Assembly (NCBI GenBank): GCA_039815415.1
Contig: JBCBZH010000154.1
Location: 1 to 10,236 of the forward strand
DNA: 10,236 bases
Origin: JBCBZH01 sp039815415
GTDB lineage: Bacteria > Bacteroidota > Rhodothermia > Rhodothermales > Rubricoccaceae
Direction of reading: 5' to 3'
Position numbers and translations under genes: made by a program. Positions 1 to 5,778 of this stretch are shown one piece after another. Within the stretch, counting starts at the first letter, position 1. Each line of letters begins with the position of its first letter. The notes beneath the pieces are model-generated. The model saw nothing but the letters and a program-made list of their open reading frames with translations. It was not told the origin of the DNA and ran no database searches.

Positions 1-297
1 AGGGGCCGCACAGGGCGGCCAGGCAGGACCGCCATCAACGACGATCCCCCGCCTGCGGTTGCGCCCAAAAGAGCCTCCGCAATGGATCTCCCAGAGACTC
101 TCCGGTGGCCTCGAGTTGGCGGGCGTGCAGATGACGCGCGGACGGAAAGTCCTTGCCTCAACCCTTGTCATCCTGAACCCACTCGCCGAAGGCGATGGAG
201 TGAAGGATCTGGTCGCGTGGCAGCGTCACGCTCCCGATGAGCGAACCGCTGGGGCCATCAGGCTTCGTGGATTGCGCAGGCCTCCGGATCGCGTCCG

Positions 298-313
298 CCC
301 ACGATGGCGTGGG
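298..313. repeat. Short perfect hairpin
   Basis: CCCACG at 298-303 pairs perfectly with CGTGGG at 308-313 across a four-base loop. It lies about 150 bases downstream of the minus-strand FKBP stop. There is no T-tract on either side, so it could be an RNA-end stabiliser or part of an intergenic repeat rather than a classical terminator. Confidence 0.4.
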
Positions 314-383
314 ACGAGGGGCTGCCCTCGCTGGCCTGGACCGTCAGCGCATTTGAAGGCTCCCTTCGAGCTGGCGAGTGGAT

Positions 384-395
384 GCCTGCGCAGGC
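384..395. repeat. 12-bp perfect palindrome
   Basis: GCCTGCGCAGGC is self-complementary over its full length. It lies about 70 bases beyond the FKBP stop, inside DNA that looks like dispersed intergenic repeat sequence. Its role is unknown. Confidence 0.4.
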
Positions 396-464
396 AGGAC
401 GGCAAAGTGGGATGAGGGAGGGGGGAATCCGCCCTGTCACCCCGAACGCGTGTCACGGAACGAC

Positions 465-890
465 CTACTCGCCCACGGACACCAGCTCGATGTCAAACGT
501 GAGCGCCTGGCCTGCGAGCTGGTGGTTGGCGTCCAGCGTGACGGTCTCGTCGCCCACCTCCACGATGGCCGCGTCGAGCGCGCCGCCGCCGTCGAGGCCA
601 AGCTGGACGCGCATACCCATCTCCGGCGTCTCGTCGCCGAACGCCGAGCGCGGGACCTCGATGACCATGTCCTCCCGGCGGGCCCCGTAGGCCTCCTCAG
701 CGGGGATGCGGACCGTCTGGCTCTCGCCCGGCTCCATGCCGGTCACGGCCTTGTCGAAGCCTTCAATGACCTGCCCGCCGCCGAGTGTAAACGCCAGAGG
801 GGCGCGGCCTTCGGACGAGTCGAACACGGTGCCATCGTCGAGGCGGCCGGTGTAGTGGATGCGGACGGAATCTCCGGAGGTGGCGGGCAT
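465..890 (-). CDS. FKBP-type peptidyl-prolyl isomerase, SlyD-like
   Basis: This 141-residue protein should be a cytosolic prolyl cis-trans isomerase and chaperone. No signal peptide is visible. The FKBP core is clear: Y13 in HYTG, D24 in the DGTVFDSS block, PLAFTLG with F34, VIEGF at 41-45, and AYG with Y68. These match the FKBP12 pocket residues Y26, D37, F46, V55-I56-W59 and Y82, with the Trp replaced by F45. Residues about 70-120 form the inserted IF (insert-in-flap) chaperone domain typical of SlyD, followed by the NHxLAGxxLTF closing strand at 122-132. Unlike E. coli SlyD there is no His/Cys-rich metal-binding tail. The ATG at 888-890 has no Shine-Dalgarno sequence. It is divergent from the metallopeptidase, with which it shares a short upstream region. 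FkpA-like proteins are excluded by the IF insert and the lack of a signal peptide. Confidence 0.93.
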   Translation of the reverse strand: MPATSGDSVRIHYTGRLDDGTVFDSSEGRAPLAFTLGGGQVIEGFDKAVTGMEPGESQTVRIPAEEAYGARREDMVIEVPRSAFGDETPEMGMRVQLGLDGGGALDAAIVEVGDETVTLDANHQLAGQALTFDIELVSVGE

Positions 891-1012
891 AGCAAGGCAG
901 GGAGTGAAACCTCAGGTTCGCACCGTCGGGCTGGGTCCTGCGGGAGAGCCTGTGTGAAGACGGTACTTTGGCGCTGCGTTTGCACGTTCACGCACGCGTC
1001 TGCCCCAGTTCT

Positions 1013-3757
1013 GTGCCCCGATTTTTCGCTCTCCTCGCCCTCGTCTTCGCCAGCTCGGCCGCCGCCCAGCCTGGACGGCAGTGCGCCACGCCGCGCCCGA
1101 CGACGGCGCACATGCTGCAGACGGCAGACATCGTCCAGCGATTCCAGGTCGCCCGCGCCAGCTCGAGCGAGTCCCGCCGGTTCGGGAATCAGCCCACCGT
1201 GGTACCGGTGGCCGTGCATGTGATCGCCTCCGGACCATCCGAGGCCGATGGCAATCTGCCCACGACCCAGATCGAGGCCCAAATGGACGTGCTGAACGCG
1301 GCGTTTCAGCCGCACGGCTTTCGCTTCGTGCTGGCGTCCATCAGCCGGACGATCAACGCCACGTGGGCGACCGGAATGTCTGCCAACTCTGCCAACGAGC
1401 GGGCGATGAAGCAGGCACTCAGCGAGGACACTGCACGGTTCATGAACGTCTACATCACCGATGCTGCGGGAGACCTGCTGGGCTGGGCCACGCTCCCGTT
1501 CAGCCAGTCCGAGACCAGCTTTGCCGATGGCGTGGTACTGGACCGCGAGACGCTGCCCGGCGGATCCTTCGCGCCCTTCAACGAAGGCGACACAGGGACG
1601 CACGAGGTGGGGCACTGGCTCGGGCTCTACCACACGTTCAACGAAGACGCTCCGGCGGGCAACCCGTGTGGCGGGTCGGGCGATCTGGTGAGCGACACGC
1701 CTGTGGAGGCATCCCCAGCCTCGGGCTGCCCAGTCGGCCGCGACACGTGCCCGGCCCTCCCCGGCCTGGACCCGATCACCAACTTCATGGACTACTCGGA
1801 TGATGCCTGCATGGTCGAGTTCTCCGCGGGGCAGGCCGACCGGATGCAAGCGCTGACGGCCTCCTTCCGCCCCACGATTGCAGCAGGCGTGGCTCCGCTC
1901 GCAGCCCCCGACGAGCTGGTGTTCGGCCAGGTGTTCGTGGACATCACTGTCCGTCGGATGGTCCGGATCGTCAACCCGTCCCAGACACCGCTCGTCATCT
2001 CATCCATCACCAGCTCGAACGCGGCCTTCGTTCCCTCCGAGGCTGCGCTGACGGTGGGTTCCGGGGAATCCACTGAGCTAGAGGTGGCCTTTACACCCAC
2101 CGACGCCATCGCCTACAACACCACATTGACGCTGGCGACCGGAGGCACTCCTCTCACGGTGGACCTCAGGGGCGTTGGACGCTTCGTGCCCGAACTCGAG
2201 GTGCCTACACCCGCCATCGCACGCGCGCTGGACACGGACCAGACCGACACGGCTACGCTGACGCTCACCAACGCAGGGCTCGGAGCGCTCGAGTACGAGT
2301 TTGTCGGGCGGAGCGCCGGTCGCGAGGCGCCGTCCAGCAGCTCCGTCGCCAGCTGGAGGGTGCCGACCCTGAAAGAAGGGGGACGGGTGGCGGCGGCACG
2401 CCGGGGCGATGGTGGGCCAGACGCGTTCGGGACCACCTGGGTGGACTCCGACGAGGCGACCGGCCCCGCGTATGCGTGGGTGGACATCTCGGCCTCGGGA
2501 ACGGCCCACACGCTGGCTGACGACGGGACCGTAGAAGTGGAGTTGCCGTTCGCCTTCCCGTTCTACGGAACGTCCCAGGATCGCGTCTGGATCAACGCCA
2601 ACGGCTTCCTCACGTTCGACGGCAACCCCGGTGGCGAATCGTTCCGGAACCTGGCCTTGCCCAGTGCCGATGCACCGTCCATCATCGCCCCGTACTGGGA
2701 TGACCTCGATCCGTCCAGCGGAGGCCGGGTCTTTAGCCAAGATCTCGGAGATGGACGCTTCGTGGTGACCTGGGAGGACGTGCCACACTACTCCGAATCG
2801 GGCGATCCGGGGTCGTTCCGCTTTCAGGTCCTCCTCGAGTCCACGGGCTCCATTGTCTTCCAGTACGCCGCCATCAACGCCGGGAGCTACGCCGCCAGCT
2901 CGACCGTTGGCATCCAGCCATCGGATGGGTCGGCCGGGCTTCAAGTGGCCTACAACGCGATCTATGCTCGCAACGAGCTGGCGGTCCGGTTCTCGCCCCG
3001 CGCGACCTGGATCCGCACCATCACGCCGAGCAGCGGCACCATCGCACCCAACGGCGAGCAAGTTGTGAGCCTCGGGCTGGACGCTACCGGGCTGGCGCCA
3101 GGTGCCTACCAGGATCTCGTCGCGCTGGCGACCAACGATCCCTTCCGGCCGGAGACCCGCGTGCATGTGGTGCTGGGAGTGGGCAACGCGCTGGTGCCGC
3201 CTGCGCTGGCCGATCCGGCCTATGGGCAAACGGGCACCACGGCCCGTCTCCGCCTCGACTGGTTGGATGCGGCCGCAGAGTACGAGGTGCAGGTTGCCCG
3301 CGACGAGGCCTTCGCCGACCTCGTGTTCACGGACGTCATCGCCAGCTCGCAGCTGGTGTTCGCGGGAGAGACAGAGACGGGGTATTGGTGGCGCGTCCGC
3401 TCTGTGAGCGGCACCGAGACGAGCGACTGGTCGCTGGCGTTTCCTTTCACGACGGGCACCGAGCCGGGCGACATCGAGCTGGAGCCAATCGCGTTCCGCA
3501 TGGATGCGCCGTTCCCGAACCCTGCAGAAGACGCCATTCGGGTTCCGTTCACGCTCGCCGAGGATGGCTCCGTGCGCGCCAATGTGTTCGACGCCGCAGG
3601 GCGTCTTGTGCTATCGGCTGAGAGCGGGGTGACGTACCGAAGCGGGATCCGCAACACGCTCCGGATAGACGTGGCCACGTTGCCGCCGGGCCTTTACGTC
3701 GTTCGCCTCGTGGCCGGATCGGAGGGCGCCTCGCGCCGCCTCGTGGTGGTTCGATAG
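1013..3757 (+). CDS. Secreted M43-family metallopeptidase with T9SS C-terminal domain
   Basis: This is a probable zinc endopeptidase exported by Sec and then the type IX system. Numbering is from the upstream TTG at 968. I prefer the in-frame GTG at 1013 (residue 16), which gives a compact signal peptide PRFFALLALVFASSAAA-Q; the TTG start overlaps a possible TTTG promoter element and gives a long arginine-rich N-end. The catalytic domain spans about 78-302, with zinc ligands in HEVGHWLGLYH (212-222), a Met-turn NFMDYSDDACM (272-282) and Cys at 234, 254, 261 and 281, as in M43/pappalysin-like enzymes. Then come a choice-of-anchor D-like sandwich (about 310-405), a module with PFAFPFYG...NGFLTF (about 490-677), a BACON-like repeat (about 680-737), a fibronectin III-like segment (about 745-830), and a sorting domain (838-929) with PFPNPAED, AGRLV and LPPGLYVVRL. 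The substrate is unknown. A GC-rich hairpin follows the stop. Confidence 0.92.
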   Translation: MPRFFALLALVFASSAAAQPGRQCATPRPTTAHMLQTADIVQRFQVARASSSESRRFGNQPTVVPVAVHVIASGPSEADGNLPTTQIEAQMDVLNAAFQPHGFRFVLASISRTINATWATGMSANSANERAMKQALSEDTARFMNVYITDAAGDLLGWATLPFSQSETSFADGVVLDRETLPGGSFAPFNEGDTGTHEVGHWLGLYHTFNEDAPAGNPCGGSGDLVSDTPVEASPASGCPVGRDTCPALPGLDPITNFMDYSDDACMVEFSAGQADRMQALTASFRPTIAAGVAPLAAPDELVFGQVFVDITVRRMVRIVNPSQTPLVISSITSSNAAFVPSEAALTVGSGESTELEVAFTPTDAIAYNTTLTLATGGTPLTVDLRGVGRFVPELEVPTPAIARALDTDQTDTATLTLTNAGLGALEYEFVGRSAGREAPSSSSVASWRVPTLKEGGRVAAARRGDGGPDAFGTTWVDSDEATGPAYAWVDISASGTAHTLADDGTVEVELPFAFPFYGTSQDRVWINANGFLTFDGNPGGESFRNLALPSADAPSIIAPYWDDLDPSSGGRVFSQDLGDGRFVVTWEDVPHYSESGDPGSFRFQVLLESTGSIVFQYAAINAGSYAASSTVGIQPSDGSAGLQVAYNAIYARNELAVRFSPRATWIRTITPSSGTIAPNGEQVVSLGLDATGLAPGAYQDLVALATNDPFRPETRVHVVLGVGNALVPPALADPAYGQTGTTARLRLDWLDAAAEYEVQVARDEAFADLVFTDVIASSQLVFAGETETGYWWRVRSVSGTETSDWSLAFPFTTGTEPGDIELEPIAFRMDAPFPNPAEDAIRVPFTLAEDGSVRANVFDAAGRLVLSAESGVTYRSGIRNTLRIDVATLPPGLYVVRLVAGSEGASRRLVVVR

Positions 3758-3761
3758 ACGG

Positions 3762-3778
3762 GCCTCTGAGGAAGAGGC
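3762..3778 (+). terminator. Hairpin after metallopeptidase stop
   Basis: GCCTCT (3762-3767) and AGAGGC (3773-3778) form a perfect six-base-pair stem with a five-base loop, starting four bases after the TAG stop. There is no T-run, so it is either a weak intrinsic terminator or a 3'-end stabilising hairpin. Confidence 0.45.
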
Positions 3779-3823
3779 GGATGTTCTGGCCCCTGCGTTC
3801 AGGAGGGATCGGAGCGCAGGCCC

Positions 3824-3840
3824 GTGCGCCATTGGCGCAC
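3824..3840 (+). repeat. Perfect GC-rich hairpin in intergenic gap
   Basis: GTGCGCC (3824-3830) pairs with GGCGCAC (3834-3840) around the three-base loop ATT. It is the strongest hairpin between the metallopeptidase and the RiPP precursor. No T-tract follows. It may end the metallopeptidase transcript together with the hairpin at 3762-3778. Confidence 0.4.
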
Positions 3841-3914
3841 CGTTGCCGGGCTTGAGGCTTACGTCCTCCTCAGTGTCATGTTGTGTATGAAGTTAGGAGC
3901 AGATCCCTACACTG

Positions 3915-3944
3915 TTGGCCTGCTCGTTCCGGCTCCTGAGTTTG
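3915..3944 (+). promoter_or_regulatory. Candidate Bacteroidota-type promoter for precursor gene
   Basis: TTG at 3915-3917 is followed after 19 bases by TGAGTTTG at 3937-3944. This fits the known Bacteroidota pattern TTTG/TTG-N19-21-TAnnTTTG with one mismatch in the second element. Transcription would begin near 3950, giving a leader of about 105 bases before the ATG at 4058. The surrounding DNA appears lower in GC than the flanking genes. The match is short and could be chance. Confidence 0.35.
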
Positions 3945-3979
3945 TTCGGGCAGTTCGTCTATTTCTCGTCCCGGGGATC

Positions 3980-4017
3980 TGTGACAGAAGCCTCATCCGT
4001 CACACGCGGATTGTGAC
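3980..4017. promoter_or_regulatory. Triple TGTGAC/GTCACA repeat, possible operator
   Basis: TGTGAC occurs at 3980-3985, its reverse complement GTCACA at 3999-4004, and TGTGAC again at 4012-4017. The second and third copies form a perfect six-base inverted repeat with a seven-base spacer; the first and second form one with a 13-base spacer. The cluster ends 40 bases before the precursor ATG and lies downstream of the candidate promoter. It could bind a dimeric regulator or form alternative RNA hairpins. The half-site resembles CRP/FNR sites, but the spacing is not the usual six bases. Confidence 0.35.
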
Positions 4018-4057
4018 TGTAGAGTCTGCACACGTCCTCGGACTGTCCCTTTCTTCT

Positions 4058-4240
4058 ATGAAGACCTACAACGCCCCGGCTCTCGTTGAGTATGGACATG
4101 TGGGTGCTCTCACGGGCATCTTCGGTTCCGATATGACGCAGGACCAGTCGTTCGACCCCAACGGCAAGGTGATCAACACCGACCCGACGGGCGGCTCGAT
4201 CGATCAGTGCGCAACGCCAAACCAGCAGCAGTGCCTCTAG
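4058..4240 (+). CDS. Lasso-type leader RiPP precursor (orphan)
   Basis: This 60-residue protein begins MKTYNAPALVEYGHVGALTG. Residues Y4, P7, L9, G13 and T19 fit the lasso leader signature YxxPxLxxxGxxxxxT exactly; the Y-P-L part is what the PqqD-like B1 protein recognises. With T19 as the usual penultimate leader residue, cleavage would fall after G20, leaving a 40-residue core. That core has D29 at position 9, where lasso macrolactams close on Asp or Glu, but it starts with Ile and is much longer than usual lasso cores. It ends with two cysteines, C51 and C59, in a QCATPNQQQCL tail. The reading frame is open upstream to 3824, but the leader motif fixes the start at the ATG 4058. There is no Shine-Dalgarno sequence; the preceding bases are pyrimidine-rich. 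No B1, B2 or cyclase gene is in the window. It could be a lasso-leader protein modified by something else. Confidence 0.78.
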   Translation: MKTYNAPALVEYGHVGALTGIFGSDMTQDQSFDPNGKVINTDPTGGSIDQCATPNQQQCL

Positions 4241-4252
4241 GACCTGTCCTAG
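4237..4252. repeat. Perfect inverted repeat spanning precursor stop
   Basis: CTAGGAC (4237-4243) and GTCCTAG (4246-4252) are perfect reverse complements with a two-base centre, and the first arm contains the TAG stop of the precursor. In RNA the innermost pairs would open to make a loop. It could be a binding site or an RNA 3' structure. Confidence 0.4.
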
Positions 4253-4285
4253 ACACCTAGCTGGTTGGCCCAGTGCCAATCACAC

Positions 4286-4320
4286 GCTGGCGCCGTTCCT
4301 CTTCGCAGGGCGGCGCCAGC
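4286..4320. terminator. Candidate bidirectional terminator
   Basis: GCTGGCGCCG (4286-4295) and CGGCGCCAGC (4311-4320) form a perfect ten-base-pair, very GC-rich stem with a 15-base loop. It lies 46 bases after the precursor stop and 17 bases after the convergent B2 stop, exactly where a shared terminator is expected. Only GTTTAG follows on the plus strand and there is no long U-tract on either side, so termination efficiency is uncertain. Confidence 0.6.
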
Positions 4321-4336
4321 GGTCGTTTAGGAAGTA

Positions 4337-5017
4337 TCAGTTGCGACCGAGCCGCCCTCGTCGAGCTGGCGCGGAACTGGACCGCCGGACCTCCTTGCAC
4401 ATCAGGCGCACGTTGTAGAGGCTCCCGCGCCGCAGCGCCAGCCCGAGGCCGACCGCATAGGTTGGGGTACCGCTGGAGGTCGTCGGGCATGCGGGGGTGT
4501 CGTCGTCCCAGCCGCCGAAGGTGGAGAGCGAGCAGTTGGTCCGCTTCAGCTCGAGCCTGCGGTACTCCTGGCCCGAGGAGGCCGTCCCGTTGGAGGCGAA
4601 CACAAGGTTCTTGCGCTGCAGGCGGAGGCCCTTCAGGCGCTGGTTGTCCGTGATGCAGGCCTGGATGCTGTAAATCCCGTGCGGCGCTGATGCCGAGGAC
4701 ACGTTGCCGAGCGTGACGCGGCTGCGGCTGGTCGGCCCCCGATTGCCGCACTCGTCAAGCACGCGTGTGAGGGTGCCCCCGGCAGGGCGCAGGAAGGTGG
4801 CCTTCACGTAGCACGGCTTGTCGCCTCGTTCGCCCAGCTCGACGGTTTGGAGCAGTCCGGGTGCCTGCAGCTCGGTGCGGTGGTCTCCGAGGTGGGTCTT
4901 GGACCAGTCGGAGTAGCGTACCGAGCCCACCAGCTGGAAGTTCGAGGCTTCTGGCGACGGAGGGGGAGGTGCATCAGCACCAAAGAACGCGACGAGAGGA
5001 GCGAGGAGGATGAGCAT
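4337..5017 (-). CDS. Secreted Cys-rich paralogue, type B, single domain (B2)
   Basis: This 226-residue protein has unknown function. The start is taken at the ATG complementary to 5015-5017, because MLILLAPLVAFFGADA makes a short signal peptide; the longer open frame to 5080 adds a non-hydrophobic N-end and overlaps A2. A proline-rich segment (PPPPSPE) leads to FQLVGSVRYSDWS (27-39), then GERGDKPCYVKATF (62-75), CGNRGPTSRS (90-99), IQACITDNQRLKGL (118-131), KRTNC (158-162) and the C-terminal YAVGLGL...VRLMCKEV. The six cysteines are at 69, 90, 121, 162, 177 and 207. It is closest to the two domains of B1. It starts 16 bases after A2 ends and is the last gene of the array, with a terminator hairpin beyond. 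The tail is basic (RRSSSAPARRGRLGRN). Confidence 0.75.
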   Translation of the reverse strand: MLILLAPLVAFFGADAPPPPSPEASNFQLVGSVRYSDWSKTHLGDHRTELQAPGLLQTVELGERGDKPCYVKATFLRPAGGTLTRVLDECGNRGPTSRSRVTLGNVSSASAPHGIYSIQACITDNQRLKGLRLQRKNLVFASNGTASSGQEYRRLELKRTNCSLSTFGGWDDDTPACPTTSSGTPTYAVGLGLALRRGSLYNVRLMCKEVRRSSSAPARRGRLGRN

Positions 5018-5033
5018 ACGAGGTGTGGCTGGG

Positions 5034-5747
5034 TTACTGGACGGTGATCGGTGCGCAGATCGGGGCCAGGCCCATCCCAATGGTTGGGGTGATGCTTCGC
5101 CGGGGGCGGTAGTGCACGTTCACGCCGACCACCACTTGCCCGCTCGGGCACATGGAGGCGGTGTTCCGGTTGTTCAGGCACTCCGTCGAGCTTCCGCCCC
5201 ACACGGCTGCAGTGACGTTGTCCTGTGGCGTGAAGGTGCCTTGCCGATCAATCTCGGTCTCGAACAGGGACAGGCTCCGGTCGTTGAGCCGGGGCGCGTC
5301 ATCGAAGGCACACGTCTGGAGGCCGCGAGATGCGCGGAACTTGTCGCCGGAGTAGATCTCGTCCCCGATCTGGCCGATCATGAAGAAGCGGACCTCGCCG
5401 ACCTGTGGAGTGCGACCGATCTGCGGGGTGCACTGATCGAAGCGCCGCCGGAATTCCTGCCGCTGCCCGACCGGCGAGGACTTCCGCCAGAAGTGCGCCT
5501 GAACGTAGCACACACGCCCGTTCTGGGCGCCGACGAAGAGCTTCGAGAGGATGGCGTTGTTGCCCGGGTTCAGGGAGTGGACGCGGGTACCAGGGCGGCC
5601 GGAGACGGGGCGCGCGGACGCCTGCCCCGTCGTGACGCTGATCTGAGAATCGACGCGCTGAAGAGTCCCGCTCCGCCGCATCTGGACCTGGGCGAGGGCA
5701 TCTGTAGCCACGAACGCGAAGAGGAATACAAGGAAGCCGAATCGCAT
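5034..5747 (-). CDS. Secreted Cys-rich paralogue, type A (A2)
   Basis: This 237-residue protein has unknown function. MRFGFLVFLFAFVATDALA-Q is a clear signal peptide with an A-L-A cleavage site. The mature part opens with MRRSGTLQRV (23-32), which is shared with A1. Then come VCYVQAHFWRKSSP (79-92), RRFDQCTPQIGRTPQ (101-115), YSGDKFRASRGLQTC (132-146), a partial calcium-loop-like segment EIDRQGTFTPQD (165-176), and MCPSGQVVVGVNVHY (199-213) before GLAPICAPITV. Cysteines are at 80, 106, 146, 190, 200 and 231, the same six-cysteine pattern as A1 and the B domains. The calcium-loop position has Glu and Gln where A1 has Asp and Asn. It follows B1 by 31 bases and is followed by B2. The start is the ATG complementary to 5745-5747, with no Shine-Dalgarno sequence. 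Confidence 0.78.
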   Translation of the reverse strand: MRFGFLVFLFAFVATDALAQVQMRRSGTLQRVDSQISVTTGQASARPVSGRPGTRVHSLNPGNNAILSKLFVGAQNGRVCYVQAHFWRKSSPVGQRQEFRRRFDQCTPQIGRTPQVGEVRFFMIGQIGDEIYSGDKFRASRGLQTCAFDDAPRLNDRSLSLFETEIDRQGTFTPQDNVTAAVWGGSSTECLNNRNTASMCPSGQVVVGVNVHYRPRRSITPTIGMGLAPICAPITVQ

Positions 5748-5778
5748 GACGGTAGAAGTGGAGATGGAGCAGGGGAGG

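Larger units (their letters stand above)
1..464. other. Non-coding left flank with short repeats
   Basis: I see no convincing gene here. Frames that stay open translate to arginine- and proline-rich sequence without recognisable motifs. The stretch holds small inverted repeats (annotated separately at 298-313 and 384-395) and an imperfect hairpin at 180-202 (CACTC...GAGTG). Two phrases, GTCATCCTGA...GAAGGATCT around 167-210 and GTCACCCCGAACG around 437-449, resemble a dispersed intergenic repeat common in many high-GC genomes (recalled, not searched). A 3' transcript end for the FKBP gene is likely somewhere in this stretch. Confidence 0.55.

Noticed and set aside
59..415. Plus-strand open frame of 118 codons at the left edge
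   Set aside because: It has low-complexity Arg/Pro composition, crosses inverted repeats, and has no motif or promoter; it is probably non-coding.
743..1849. Long minus-strand open frame of about 368 codons
   Set aside because: It overlaps the FKBP start and the metallopeptidase catalytic domain in antisense. Its translation is Arg/Gly/His-rich with no motif, which is typical of a shadow frame in high-GC DNA.
2078..3229. Minus-strand open frame of about 383 codons
   Set aside because: It is fully antisense to the well-supported metallopeptidase modules and has no recognisable domain.
3980..4004. CRP/FNR-type binding site
   Set aside because: The half-sites look right, but the spacers are 15 and 7 bases between TGTGA and TCACA elements, not the usual TGTGA-N6-TCACA arrangement.
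3824..4057. Upstream in-frame extension of the RiPP precursor to 138 residues
   Set aside because: The lasso leader motif normally lies at the extreme N-terminus and fits the ATG at 4058; the upstream part includes hairpins and a candidate promoter.
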